DNA of 64,000 nt from Meghimatium bilineatum (Eukaryota > Mollusca > Gastropoda > Stylommatophora > Philomycidae): the NCBI GenBank assembly GCA_034231615.1, contig CM067314.1, positions 6,848,501 to 6,912,500 on the forward strand, given 5' to 3'. A model generated the notes under the pieces. It was not told where the DNA came from and did not search any database. It saw nothing but the letters and a program-made list of their open reading frames with translations. Below are positions 42,151 through 54,464 of the stretch, piece after piece. The position numbers were made by a program, and so were the translations under genes. Position 1 is the first letter of the stretch. Every line of letters begins with the position of its first letter.

Positions 42151-42364
42151 ACTGCTAATTGTTATGTTACTTATTACTTATTTCAAGGAAAAGGGAGCGA
42201 AGTAACAGCTGTATTATTTCTGTGTTTCACGACTATTCGCATGGAATATGTGGTTTCTGTGTTAGAGATTGCGGTGTAGACATGTGCATTTTCTGATACA
42301 GCATTGAAACAGAATTAGCAAACCGTCATTGAGAACACATTAGCTTGTAGTAAAATGGAGAATA
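42151..42364. other. Spacer between two related 22-bp arrays
   Basis: Nothing recognised. Confidence 0.5.
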
Positions 42365-42910
42365 ACTAGGTACTAAATGTTATATTACTTAGTACTAAAT
42401 GTTATATTACTGAGTACTAAATGTTATATTACTGAGTACTAAATGTTATATTACTGAGTACTAAATGTTATATTATTGAGTACTAAATGTTATATTACTG
42501 AGTACTAAATGTTATATTATTGAGTACTAAATGTTATATTACTGAGTACTAAATGTTATATTATTGAGTACTAAATGTTATATTACTGAGTACTAAATGT
42601 TATATTACTGAGTACTAAATGTTATATTATTGAGTACTAAATGTTATATTACTTAGTACTAAATGTTATATTACTTAGTACTAAATGTTATATTACTGAG
42701 TACTAAATGTTATATACTGTACTAAATGTTATATTACTGAGTACTAAATGTTATATTACTGAGTACTAAATGTTATATTACTGAGTACTAAATGTTATAT
42801 TACTTAGTACTAAATGTTATATTACTGAGTACTAAATGTTATATTACTGAGTACTAAATGTTATATTACTGAGTACTAAATGTTATATTACTTAGTACGA
42901 AATGTTATTA
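42365..42910. repeat. 22-bp array, about 25 copies
   Basis: Unit GAGTACTAAATGTTATATTA plus CT. Variants GAG/TAG and ACT/ATT alternate in blocks. Confidence 0.98.
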
Positions 42911-42999
42911 TCTGTTTTGCGAAAGGGAATGGAGGTATTGAGCATCAAAGAAACCCCTCTCCCTTAACTACGGAGTATTTTGATTATATATGGTGGCGA

Positions 43000-43200
43000 C
43001 GGATCGCAGTGGCGCAGTGATGAAACCATTTGCTTTGTGTGGACGGGATAGCAGGTTCTATACCATGCTGTAATTTCTTGTTTACACATGAAATTTTACG
43101 TTGGTTTCTGTTTATTATCAGAATAAGCTACGAAGTTACGAAGCTATGTGGTATGACTGGTTCTTTTGACAGACATTGTGGTCTCTGTAAAGTGTATATG
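43000..43200 (+). mobile_element. tRNA-derived SINE, family S1
   Basis: A-box-like CAGTGGCGCAGTGATGAAA (43008) and B box GGTTCTATACC (43054-43064). The body AAGCTACGAAGTTACGAAGC and TATGTGGTATGACTGGTTCT matches the SINE at 39745. Confidence 0.78.
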
Positions 43201-43684
43201 GAAATATCGATGTAAAATAATGTCAATCCTCTTCTCATTTTTAAGTCCTACTGAATGATGACTAAAACACTACACACTATCACTAACGGATTTTTACAAC
43301 CCATGGATTTTTCTCATTTTTAATTAGATTTAACGAATAGGACTAGTACTTACGATAGAACACTTTTGACGAAACATCCATGACGGATTGTGCGCAATAG
43401 ATAATCTGTTATAGATTACTTGTGATATGGGCACATACAACAGATAATCTGTTATAGATTACTTGTTACATCAATTAAATGCCATGCCGATTGGCGTAGG
43501 CGATCGTGCTTCTCCATAACTCTCTTCCTCTTATGTTGTTAATATGTTTAGTAGATGAATTAATGTTGTGTCACAGTGAGTCACCAACTGTGGAGATGAG
43601 CCATCTGAATGGACCTGGTTCAAATCCCGTTTGCTGCATTACATTTCTTTATTGATAAATAATCGTTGCTTCTATATTATATTA
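43201..43684 (+). other. Unassigned, with SINE-like head at 43585-43660
   Basis: TAGATAATCTGTTATAGATT occurs twice (43398-43465). A tRNA-like head with B box GGTTCAAATCCC lies at 43617. No gene. Confidence 0.55.
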
Positions 43685-44065
43685 TTGCTTTACGCATATC
43701 ACAGAGCACCGGCGACTGAACTCCTTATATATCACAGAGCACCGGCGACTGAACACCTTACATATCACAGAGCACCGGCGACTGAACATCTTACATTTCA
43801 CAGAGGATAGGCGACTGAATACCTTACATATCACAGAGCACCGGCGACTGAACATCTTACATATCACAGAGCACCGGCGACTGAACACCTTACATATCAC
43901 AGAGCACCGGCGACTTAAAAACTTACATATCACGGAGCATAAGAGACTGAACACCTTACATATAGCAGCATTAGGGACTGAATAATTTACATGTCCCAGA
44001 GCACCGGCGACTGAACACCTTACATATCACAGAGCACCGGTTACTGAACACCTTACATATCATAT
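43685..44065. repeat. 33-bp array, about 11 copies
   Basis: Unit CATATCACAGAGCACCGGCG plus ACTGAACACCTTA. Its in-frame 11-residue repeat on the minus strand is a by-product. Confidence 0.97.
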
Positions 44066-44807
44066 AAATCTTTCGAATGAACACCTGTTATTGAATGTAT
44101 AAACTAAATTTATACACCGAATTTATAAATTTAGATAAAGAGATAGAGAGACATAAAGAAAGAGAGATATACAATTGATATTCGTCCACTACCTAAATTG
44201 TCATTCTTCAAGCATCATTGGTTTTATCTCCTGGCATACATAAACATTATCAGCACAAAAACTGTCCGACTAGTAACTTGAGGCGATGCACAAATATAAG
44301 TTTGTTGTGAATTATTTGTGTGGAAGAACCCACAGGGGAGAACTACACAAGGAAATCTAACACCGATGGCAATTACATCATAAACAATGTAATCTTCAAA
44401 TTATGTCCCTTTTGAAATGCTGAATAATGTTTCAAAAATATGAAAAACACTCTGAGCAAATTATTGTCTTTCTTGTCGTATTGTTGTCATATTTTTATCA
44501 TTTTATTGATGTTACTTATCCAATAAATTGTAAGATGTGACAGTAATATCCGGTGATGTTATCAGGCTCTCAGAAAATCCCAGATAGATAAGTCAATGAT
44601 GTCAATGATAAGTCAATGATAAGAAATTAACGGTTTACACTTCTCATCTCCGTACATAGTATCACATGATTACTTTCTGAGCCATGTGGGAATCAGAGAC
44701 AACGAAAGAGTGGATCTGTTGGCGGGTAACGTTTTAGTAAAAACGTATTTAATGAAAAATTATAGTTAATTAAAATAATCATGGATGCCCTACATATAGG
44801 AAGAGGA
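44066..44807. other. No gene recognised
   Basis: AT-rich. GATAAGTCAATGATGTCAAT tandem at 44585-44620. Confidence 0.45.
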
Positions 44808-45388
44808 TGTCGAAAATAGATAATCTACTTGCACATAGACTGACAGAAGACAATCTACTTGCACATAGACTGACAGAAGACAATCTACCTGCACATAGAC
44901 TGACAGAAGATAATCCACTTGCACATAGACTGATAGAAGATAATCTACTTGCACATAGACTGATAGAAGATAATCTACTTGCACATAGACTGATAGAAGA
45001 TAATCTACTTGCACATAGACTGATAGAGGATAATCTACTTGCACATAGACTGATAGAAGATAATCTACTTGCACATAGACTGATAGAAGATAATCTACTT
45101 GCACATAGACTGATAGAAGACAATCTACTTGCACATAGACTGATAGAAGATAATCTACTTGCACATAGACTGATAGAAGATAATCTACTTGCACATAGAC
45201 TGATAGAAGATAATCTACTTGCACATAGACTGATAGAAGACAATCTACTTGCACATAGACTGACAGAAGATAATCTACTTGCACAGAGACTGACAGAAGA
45301 CAATCTACTTGCACTTAGACTGACAGAAGACAATCTACTTGCACATAGACTGACAGAAGACAATCTACTTGCACATAGACTGATAGGA
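44808..45388. repeat. 30-bp array, about 19 copies
   Basis: Unit GATAATCTACTTGCACATAG plus ACTGATAGAA. Period divisible by 3 keeps three long frames open (up to 223 codons). Base changes cause amino-acid changes in every frame, which argues against selection as protein. Confidence 0.98.
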
Positions 45389-45589
45389 ATTGCAGTGTGG
45401 AGCGGAGGACCAATATTTTGTATAGTAAGATAAAAAACCACAATCAACAATTGATTGGGATACTGAACTTATATACACTTACTTGTCTGACGGGTGACAA
45501 GCAGGAAACGTACATGTCTGACGAAGTGGTTATTAGGTCAAATGGCATTAGCTCATGGACTGCTGGATCAGCAACCAACCAACCGAGAG

Positions 45590-45865
45590 AGTGGTAAGCA
45601 GAGCACTTACATGTCTGACGGAGTGGTAAGCAGAGCACTTATTTGTTTAACGGAGTGGTAAGCAGAGCACTTATTTGTTTAACGGAGTGGTAAGCAGAGC
45701 ACTTATTTGTCTAACGGAGTGGTAAGCAGAGCACTTATTTGTTTAACGGAGTGGTAAGCAGAGCACTAATTTGTTTAACGGAGTGGTAAGCAGAGCACAC
45801 TTACATGTCTAACGGAGTGGTAAGCAGAGCACTTATTTGTCTAACGGAGTGACAATCAGAGCACT
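45590..45865. repeat. 32-bp array, about 8 copies
   Basis: Unit ACGGAGTGGTAAGCAGAGCA plus CTTATTTGTTTA. Confidence 0.96.
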
Positions 45866-46263
45866 TATGGGAATGCGTTTTTGTAGGGTGATTCAAACAA
45901 TTTTCCAAAAAAAGCTAAATTCTACTATAAACTTGTGCACCGATACTAATTTCCAATCAAGAATATACGTGGTGTGTATATTGTTTTATACAGAACTCGT
46001 ATCCATTGGTTGAAATAGGTCCACTTCATTTCTGTAGTAGGCATTTCCCCAGTTTCATATAAATGTTCGTAGATTGGCATCATTAGGCTATGCCATCTGA
46101 TAGGTTTGTTGACCACTAGATTCCTCTCGCACTATCTTTATCTGTTATTTGATGTATGCGTATGAATGTACGGGTACTTGATGTATATATGTGAATGTAT
46201 TTGATATGTGTGTGTGAATGTACGGGCTCTTGTGTGCAAGTTTATGTACGAGTATTTCGGCCT
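45866..46263. other. No gene recognised
   Basis: Unique-looking, with short TGTATGTGTGAATGTA-type repeats near 46150-46235. Confidence 0.45.
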
Positions 46264-46380
46264 AGTTAAATCTGAGACGATCTGATGACGGTCTGCTTCT
46301 ATCAACACAAGTGTTTTCATACCTCGATAGTATGATGATGGTCTGCTTCCATCAACACAAGTGTTTTCCTACCTCGATAG
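46264..46380. repeat. About 52-bp direct repeat, 2 copies
   Basis: GGTCTGCTTCTATCAACACA and its copy, each followed by GTGTTTTCMTACCTCGATAG. Confidence 0.95.
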
Positions 46381-46499
46381 TAAGATGACTGATTGCAATA
46401 GGATACCTATTGTCTAAAAAAACAGCCTTTTCAAATGTAAATATATAATCACAGTCGTCAATGAAAATAACGGAATAGTCAAATGATTTATTAAGGAAT

Positions 46500-47112
46500 G
46501 CTTCAGAAATGTCTGGCAGACACCGTTCACAACTGTGTGCACGACTTCTTGCAGTGTGTGACATACATGGTTCACATCTGTGTGCACGACTTCTTGCAAT
46601 GTGTGACATACACGGTTCACATCTGTGTGCACGACTTCTTGCAGTGTGTGACATACATGGTTCACATCTGTGTGCACGACTTCTTGCAGTGTGTGACAAA
46701 CATGGTTCACATCTGTGTGCACGACTTCTTGCAGTGTGTCACATACACGGTTCACATCTGTGTGCACGACTTCTTGCAGTGTGTGACATACATGGTTCAC
46801 ATCTGTGTGCACGACTTCTTGCAGTGTGTCACATACACGGTTCACATCTGTGTGCACGACTTCTTGCAGTGTGTGACATACATAGTTTACATCTGTGTGC
46901 AACTTCTTGCAATGTCTGGCTTACATGATTCACATCTGTGTGCAACTTCTTGCAATGTCTGGTTTACATGATTCACATCTGTGTCCAACTTCTTGCAATG
47001 TCTGGCTTACATGATTCACATATATGTGCAACTTCTTGCAATCTCTGGCTTACATGATTCACATCTGTGTCCAACTTCTTGCAATGTTTGGCTTACATGG
47101 TTCAGGTCTGTG
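46500..47112. repeat. 45-bp array and shorter derivative
   Basis: About 8 copies of CATCTGTGTGCACGACTTCT plus TGCAGTGTGTGACATACATG; then from 46885 about 5 copies of a shortened unit with ACTTCTTGCAATGTCTGGCT. The shift suggests a second expansion from a deleted unit. Confidence 0.96.
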
Positions 47113-47639
47113 TTGAAGATGTGAAATTGTCCATTCCGAGTACTGTTATTCAAAGTTATCTTATTACGCACCTACTGGCGACCCAGGAAAATTCCAATAT
47201 AACCAACAAATAAAAAGAATTACACATTACAGAACCGAAAATTAGTTTTACCAAAATAGAACAAAAATTCATTATTGACAAATGCGATATCAGAGTAAAG
47301 AATGAATTCATGTGTGTGTAGATATTCTCAGATAATGTCGATTTTAGATGAAATATGGCAGCTGCTGAAATAATCAAGGCATGAAACATGAAGATATCAG
47401 TGTAGAGATAACATGTTTCGCAATAAACATGTTTGAAGTTTGAATGTTTGCACTGAGATTGATGCAAGTTAGACGTGAACAAAAAACAAGTTCAGGACTG
47501 GGAAATCTATACAAGAAATATGAGTGTTCTACGGTAATAAATATTTGGGTTTATTGAAGGTACAGAAAATCTTAGAGAGTGGAGACATTGTGTACTAAGA
47601 GGTATTGAATTGTTTATATAGCGGAATAGAGAGATAATA
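47113..47639. other. No gene recognised
   Basis: Two overlapping small frames without motifs. Confidence 0.45.
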
Positions 47640-48720
47640 GAACAGAGGCAGAGGAAGAAGGGGGTGAGAGGGGTGAGGGAGACAAGAGACAGAGATAGAG
47701 AGGTAGAGTGAGAAAAGTTACAGAGTGAGAAAGAGAAAGAGAAAGACAGAGATAGAAGAAGAAAAGACAATAGAGACAGAGTGAGAAAGTTTCAGAGAAA
47801 TATGAGGCACATAAAGATCTCTCTATCTTTAACTCTCCCTCTATATACCTCTTGAGAGAGGGAGAGGTAGGAACAGAGAGAAATACGGGAGCAACTGACG
47901 TAGAAAAAAGTAAGAACATAGAGAAATACGGGGTGGAACTGAGATAGAAAGAGGTACAGACAGAGAGAAATACGGGGAGCAACTGAGGTAGAGCGAGGTA
48001 AGAACAGAGAGAAATACGGAGAACATCTGAGATAGAATGAGAGAGAAACATACAGGTAGAGCGACTGAAATAGAGTGAGAGATAAGGACAGAGAGAGGTT
48101 TGAAAAGACGGAAATAAAGGGAGATTTAAGAACAGAGAGACATACGGGGAGAGATAGAGAGAGAGGTAAGAACAGAGAGTCAAACGGAGAGAGATAGAGA
48201 GAGAGGTAAGAACAGAGAGACATACGGGGAGAGATAGAGAGAGAGGTAAGTAAAGAGAGTCAAACGGAGAGAGATAGAGAGAGAGGTAAGAACAGAGAGT
48301 CAAACGGGGAGAGATAGAGAGAGAGGTAAGTAAAGAGAGTCAAACGGAGAGAGATAGAGAGAGAGAGGTAAGTAAAGAGAGTCAAACGGAGAGAGATAGA
48401 GAGAGAGGTAAGAACAGAGAGACATAAGGGGAGAGATAGAGAGAGGTAAGTAAAGAGAGTCAAACGGGGAGAGATAGAGAGAGGTAAGTAAAGAGAGTCA
48501 AACGGAGAGAGATAGAGAGAGAGGTAAGAACAGAGAGACATACGGGAAGAGATAGAGAGAGAGAGGTAAGAACAGAGAGACATACGGGGAGAGATAGAGA
48601 GAGAGGTAAGAACAGAGAGACATACGGGGAGAGATAGAGAGAGAGGAAGTACAGAGAGTCAAAGGGAGAGAGACTAAGATAGACAAAGAGGTAAGTACAG
48701 ACATACGGGGAGAGAGCATG
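47640..48720. repeat. Purine-rich array, GAGAGAGATAGAGAGAGAGG
   Basis: Units of about 38-48 bp combining GAGAGATAGAGAGAGAGGTA, AGAACAGAGAGACATACGG or AGTAAAGAGAGTCAAACGG. The left end (47640-48060) is degenerate. Confidence 0.95.
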
Positions 48721-50740
48721 GGGTACAGGGAGAGGTAAGGTCAGAGAAAGTCATACGGGGAGAGAGACTGAGATAAAGGAGATGTAAGTACAGAAGGATA
48801 TAGGGAGACAGAGGTAAAGACAGAGAGACATACGGGGAGATACTGAGATAGAGGGAGAGGTAAGAACAGAGAGGCATACGGGGAGAGATACTGAGATAGA
48901 GGGAGAGGTAAGGAGAGAGAGACATACGGGGAGAGATAGAGGGAGAGGTAAGGAGAGAGAGACATACGGGGAGAGATACTGAGATAGAGGGAGAGGTAAG
49001 AACAGAGAGGCATACGGGGAGAGATACTGAGATAGAGGGAGAGGTAAGAACAGAGAGGCATACGGGGAGAGATACTGAGATAGAGGGAGAGGTAAGAACA
49101 GAGAGGCATACGGGGAGAGATACTGAGATAGAGGGAGAGGTAAGAACAGAGAGGCATACGGGGAGAGATACTGAGATAGAGGGAGAGGTAAGAACAGAGA
49201 GGCATACGGGGAGAGATACTGAGATAGAGGGAGAGGTAAGAACAGAGAGGCATACGGGGAGAGATACTGAGATAGAGGGAGAGGTAAGAACAGAGAGGCA
49301 TACGGGGAGAGATACTGAGATAGAGGGAGAGGTAAGAACAGAGAGGCATACGGGGAGAGATACTGAGATAGAGGGAGAGGTAAGAACAGAGAGGCATACG
49401 GGGAGAGATACTGAGATAGAGGGAGAGGTAAGAACAGAGAGACATACGGGGAGAGATACTGAGATAGAGGGAGAGGTAAGAACAGAGAGGCATACGGGGA
49501 GAGATACTGAGATAGAGGGAGAGGTAAGAACAGAGAGGCATACGGGGAGAGATACTGAGATAGAGGGAGAGGTAAGAACAGAGAGGCATACGGGGAGAGA
49601 TACTGAGATAGAGGGAGAGGTAAGAACAGAGAGGCATACGGGGAGAGATACTGAGATAGAGGGAGAGGTAAGAACAGAGAGGCATACGGGGAGAGATACT
49701 GAGATAGAGGGAGAGGTAAGAACAGAGAGGCATACGGGGAGAGATACTGAGATAGAGGGAGAGGTAAGAACAGAGAGACATACGGGGAGAGACACTGAGA
49801 TAGAGGGAGAGGTACGGAGAGAGAGACATACGGGGAGAGACACTGAGATAGAGGGAGAGGTAAGAACAGAGAGACATACGGGGAGAGACACTGAGATAGA
49901 GGGAGAGGTACGGAGAGAGAGACATACGGGGAGAGACACTGAGATAGAGGGAGAGGTAAGAACAGAGAGACATACGGGGAGAGACACTGAGATAGAGGGA
50001 GAGGTACGGAGAGAGAGACATACGGGGAGAGATACTGAGATAGAGGGAGAGGTAAGAACAGAGAGGCATACGGGGAGAGATACTGAGATAGAGGGAGAGG
50101 TAAGAACAGAGAGGCATACGGGGAGAGATACTGAGATAGAGGGAGAGGTAAGAACAGAGAGACATACGGGGAGAGACACTGAGATAGAGGGAGAGGTACG
50201 GAGAGAGAGACATACGGGGAGAGACACTGAGATAGAGGGAGAGGTACGGAGAGAGAGACATACGGGGAGAGACACTGAGATAGAGGGAGAGGTAAGAACA
50301 GAGAGACATACGGGGAGAGACACTGAGATAGAGGGAGAGGTAAGGAGAGAGAGACATACGGGGAGAGATACTGAGATAGAGGGAGAGGTAAGAACAGAGA
50401 GGCATACGGGGAGAGATACTGAGATAGAGGGAGAGGTAAGAACAGAGAGGCATACGGGGAGAGATACTGAGATAGAGGGAGAGGTAAGAACAGAGAGACA
50501 TACGGGGAGAGACACTGAGATAGAGGGAGAGGTACGGAGAGAGAGACATACGGGGAGAGACACTGAGATAGAGGGAGAGGTACGGAGAGAGAGACATACG
50601 GGGAGAGACACTGAGATAGAGGGAGAGGTAAGAACAGAGAGACATACGGGGAGAGACACTGAGATAGAGGGAGAGGTAAGGAGAGAGAGACATACGGGAG
50701 AGATACTGAGATAGAGGGAGAGGTAAGGAGTAAGGATATA
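48721..50740. repeat. 48-bp satellite, about 40 copies with higher-order structure
   Basis: Unit GAGATACTGAGATAGAGGGA plus GAGGTAAGAACAGAGAGGCA and TACGGGGA. Unit types differ at TACT/CACT, AAGAACAGAG/ACGGAGAGAG and GGCAT/GACAT. A seven-unit block (336 bp) is duplicated at about 50150 and 50486. The minus strand stays open for 775 codons (SVSLPVCLSVLTSPSI, 16 residues per unit), a consequence of the period. Confidence 0.98.
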
Positions 50741-50844
50741 TATATATACGGGGATAGAGGCTGGGAGGCTTCTATGACAGAGATCTGGCGGGCGTTTGGA
50801 AACGAACCCTAAAACAAAACATGAAATGTAATATATTTTTGGGG

Positions 50845-51150
50845 AAACTAGCCAAAGGTGGGAAAATACAACCGAAGGTGGGGATATTACAACCCATGGT
50901 GGGGAAACTACAACAAAAGTGTCGAAATTAATAACCAAAGGTATGGAAACTACAACCAAAGGTGGAAAAATAACAGCCAAAGGTAGGGAAACTACAATCA
51001 AAAGAGGGAAACTACAATGAAAGGTGGAAAGGTTACAACCAAAGGTGGGAAAACTACAACCAAATGTCGGAAACTACAACCGAGGGTGGGAAAACTAAAG
51101 CTAAAGGTGAGGTAACTACAAAAAGGTGGGGAAACTAAAACCAAAGACGA
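50845..51150. repeat. About 20-bp degenerate array
   Basis: Copies of GGTGGGGAAACTACAACCAA with length variation. Confidence 0.92.
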
Positions 51151-51859
51151 TTGCTGAATAATATTTTTAATTCTCTTTATGTTTGAAGCACGCCATTTCA
51201 ACCACGGAGAAAGGTTGCTTTGATCATATTAAGTCGACTGACTACTACACAATAGAGAATGTTGAAATTATGAAAATCTATTTTATAATCAACTTCAGAG
51301 AAAATTGACATATTAATAATAATAACATGTCAGCATGTACCAAGTGTAAGAGTCTCGAGATGATAGGTTTCATATTAAGTAATCCGTTCGCTAGAAATAT
51401 TCTACCTGTTTATAATTAGGAAACCAGCCTTTCAGCTTGACACTTTTTAATTTCTACTTGAGCCGAGTATCGACCCCTGGTCCCTACGGTTTATTGAGTA
51501 AACAGAAAATACTAGAAAAAAAAATAAACGAATATTTCCATAATAGAAAGTTCATGTGAGCCAAAAATAAACACCATTTCTGTTTTAACTGCGTAACGGG
51601 TTTCTGAGATTCAAGTTTGCTTTTAGGCCTACTCTTTCATGGTAGAGTTAAAGATTTGCAAAAGAAGCGTTGATTGCTAAACCGCATAGATCACGACATA
51701 ATATACATAAGAGGCACATGTTTTATATATATATATATAAAATATGTAGATATACAAATTACAAATCCACATTTTTCCCGTCATGGCCACTGCTATGTTA
51801 AAACGACCTACGGCAGTTGAGATTCAACGTGTACTCATTAACAGATAAATATTCAGTCA
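51151..51859. other. No gene recognised
   Basis: AT-rich; TATATATATATATA near 51724. A GTATCGACCCCTGGTCCC stretch (51468) resembles a B box but no SINE body was found. Confidence 0.45.
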
Positions 51860-52535
51860 TAACATTTTTATATACGAGAGAGTGTGAGAGAGAGAGTGAG
51901 AGAGAGAGTGAGACAGAAAGAGAGATTATAAATATAAATAGAGGGGAAGAGAGAGTGAGACTATATATAAATAGAGGGAAAGACAGAGAGAGTGAGAGAG
52001 AGAGAAAGAGAGAGAAAGAGAGACTATAAATATAAATAGAGGGGAAGACAGAGAGAGTGTGTGAGAGAGAGAAAGAGAGACTATAAATATAAATAGAGGA
52101 GAAGAGAGAGTGAGACTATATATAAATAGAGGGAAAGACAGAGAGAGTGAGAGAGAGAGAGAAAGAGAGAGAAAGAGAGACTATAAATATAAATAGAGGG
52201 GAAGACAGAGAGTGTGTGTGAGAGAGAGAAAGAGAGAGAAAGAGAGACTATAAATATAAATAGATGGGAAGAGAAAGAGAGTGAGACTATATATAAATAG
52301 AGGGAAAGACAGAGAGAGAGTGTGAGAGAGAGAGAAAGAGACACTATAAATATAAATAGAGAGAAAGAGAGAGAGTGAGACTATATATAAATAGAGGGAA
52401 AGACAGAGAGAGAGTGTGAGAGAGAGAGAAAAGAGAGAGAATGAGAGACTATAAATATAAATAGAGGGGAAGAGAGAGTGAGACTATATATAAATAGAGG
52501 GAAAGACAGAGAGAAAGAGAGAGAGAGAGACAATG
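51860..52535. repeat. (GA)n-rich compound array
   Basis: Alternating GAGAGAGAGA tracts with GACTATATATAAATAGAGGG and GACTATAAATATAAATAGAG blocks. Confidence 0.95.
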
Positions 52536-52699
52536 AAACTATGTATATAAATAAACTTGTTGAAATGTTTACATTTGTATACCAACATGTTGTGTTATTT
52601 ACATTTTTCTCAATGAACCAGGAGACAATAACAAATATAAAAATATGCAACGTCCCAACTTGATTTTTTACCAGATTTTTACCAGAGACTGACTAAAAA

Positions 52700-52769
52700 G
52701 GACATGCTGTGTACCAAATTGTACATCTTTGCCACGATTTGTACATCTTTGCTACTAATTATACATCTT
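52700..52769. repeat. 20-bp array, left remnant
   Basis: TTGTACATCTTTGCYACGAT-type units preceding the LINE; array continues at 53563. Confidence 0.85.
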
Positions 52770-53562
52770 ATAATAAACAATATTAGATATGCAGATGACA
52801 CTGTTCTTTTAGCAGAAAGTGAACATGAACTACAAAGTTTAATAGATCAAGTCAATAAATCAAGTAATAAACATTCAAAAAACAAAAACCATGATAATCA
52901 GCAAAGACACAGAAGAACAGGAGGTAAACATAAACATACAGGGAGAGAAACTACAACAAGTAAAACAGTATCAATATCTTGGACACATAGTCACAAATGA
53001 TGGCAGATGTGAAACAGAAGTTAAAAGGAGAATAGGAATGGCTAAAAGTACCTTCAATGGCATGAGGAAATTATTAATATCTAAACAAATTACAAACAAG
53101 TTAAAAATGAGAATTATAAAATGCTACATCTATTCCATATTAATGTATGGCTCAGAAACATGGACACTAAATAAACAATTAGAAGACAAAATTGATGCCT
53201 TTGAGATGTGGGTATATAGAAGAATAGGGAGAACATCATGGAAAGAGAAGAAAACAAATAAAGAGGTGCTAAAGACACTTAATATGAAGAAAGAACTACT
53301 AAGAGAAATAAAGATCAGGCAAATAAAATACTTTGGATACATTAAAAGACATGACACCCTATTGAAGACCTTACTTGAGGGTAAAGTCAAAGGGAAGCGA
53401 GCAAGAGGTAGGCAGAGATACACGTGGGAGAGTAGCATTACACGCTGGACAGGTTACAGTCTAGCAGAGTGCACCACCAAGACAAGAGACAGGAGATGTT
53501 GGAGATACGTTGCAGCCAACCTTCGTTGCGGAGACGGCACTTGATGATGATGATGATACATC
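52770..53562 (+). pseudogene. LINE-A copy, 5' truncated at the RT catalytic box
   Basis: Begins INNIRYADDTVLLAESEHEL, so the YADD box (RT motif C) is the first coding block. After LIDQVN an A-run has lost one base (near 52882), then the frame continues MIISKDTEEQEVNINIQGEK, YQYLGHIVTNDGRCETEVKR, KLLISKQITNKLKMRIIKCY, SILMYGSETWTLNKQ, FEMWVYRRIGRTSWKEK, IRQIKYFGYIKRHDTLLKTL, RARGRQRYTW, and ends CWRYVAANLRCGDGT with a stop overlapping a (GAT)n tail. Apart from the one frameshift it is intact. It sits within the 20-bp array; TACATCTTTGCTACTAATTA and TACATCTATGCTCCTAATTA on the two sides may be the duplication or just neighbouring units. Confidence 0.93.
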
Positions 53563-53815
53563 TATGCTCCTAATTATACATCTCTGCACCGAATTGTACA
53601 TATTTGCACCGAATTGTACATATTTGCACCGAATTGTACATATTTGCACTGAATTGTACATCTCTGCACCGAAGTGTACATATTTGCACTGAATTGTACA
53701 TATTTGCACTGAATTGTACATATTTGCACTGAATTGTACATTTTTGCACCGAATTGTACATATTTGCACTGAATTGTACATATTTGCACTGAATTGTACA
53801 TATTTGCATCCAATT
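53563..53815. repeat. 20-bp array, right part, about 12 copies
   Basis: Unit TGTACATATTTGCACCGAAT. Confidence 0.97.
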
Positions 53816-53869
53816 GCATTACGTACATCTACTTGCAGCTTTATTACTACATCTAATTGGACAGTCTGG

Positions 53870-54110
53870 CTTTGTGGCGGCGAGGTACATAGCACACTTG
53901 ACGGCCTAGGTAACTGGTTCAAATCCAGAACTGGCAATTGTGTATTCGAACCATTTCAGAAGGCAAAGGCAAACTATTGTTTATTGATTATGGACCAACA
54001 TCATTGCACTCTGGGTAGACCCATTAGTGTTGTCTCCCTTAGCAGATGACGAAGGGTATGCATGCTAATGCTTCGTGTGGCTCAGTAGCTAAATATTCCT
54101 CCATGCAGAC
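53870..54110 (+). mobile_element. tRNA-derived SINE, family S2
   Basis: Head with TGGCGGCGAGGTACATAGC (A-box region, 53876) and B box GGTTCAAATCC (53916-53926), followed by an unrelated body containing TCAGAAGGCAAAGGCAAACT. Only one copy in the window. Confidence 0.7.
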
Positions 54111-54154
54111 GTCCAATTCTACTACTTCTTCTTTTTCGCTTCATACCCCTTTAT

Positions 54155-54450
54155 TGAGGAGCGCGGTAGCCTAGTGGATAGTGAGCTTGCTTGCTATCAT
54201 CTGGTTACAGCGTGCCAGGTTCGAAACCACGTCCGGACATTTAAAAAAAAATCCGGGTTGTGATTTCTCACTTGACACGACCACTCCTCCAGTCGACTCA
54301 GCTGTAAATGAGTACCTGACGTATGAGTTAGGGAAGGTAAAAAAACAGCAAGGAAGGGAAATGGCCACCCCACCTAATAGTTGCTGCGGCTTAGTACATG
54401 AAGAGTTATCGTCATCCCCGACGGCAGATGCCATGGGACCTACCTTTACC
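54155..54450 (+). mobile_element. tRNA-derived SINE, family S3
   Basis: Clear A box TAGCCTAGTGG (54167-54177) and B box GGTTCGAAACC (54218-54228). The body includes TCGACTCAGCTGTAAATGAG and TACCTGACGTATGAG, a block that I recall from widespread invertebrate SINEs. Ends near ATGGGACCTACCTTTACC. Confidence 0.85.
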
Positions 54451-54464
54451 TTTTACCCCTTTAT

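Noticed and set aside
42365-42910. CRISPR-like regular array
   Set aside because: Here and in the other arrays the units are contiguous with no unique spacers, and the sequence is eukaryotic.
44779-45450. 223-codon repeat frame and its opposite-strand partner
   Set aside because: 30-bp array, open on both strands.
48674-51001. 775-codon minus-strand frame with 16-residue repeats
   Set aside because: The frame follows from a 48-bp period without stops. A second frame is open for 650 codons in the same place, and no start context, signal or domain supports a protein.
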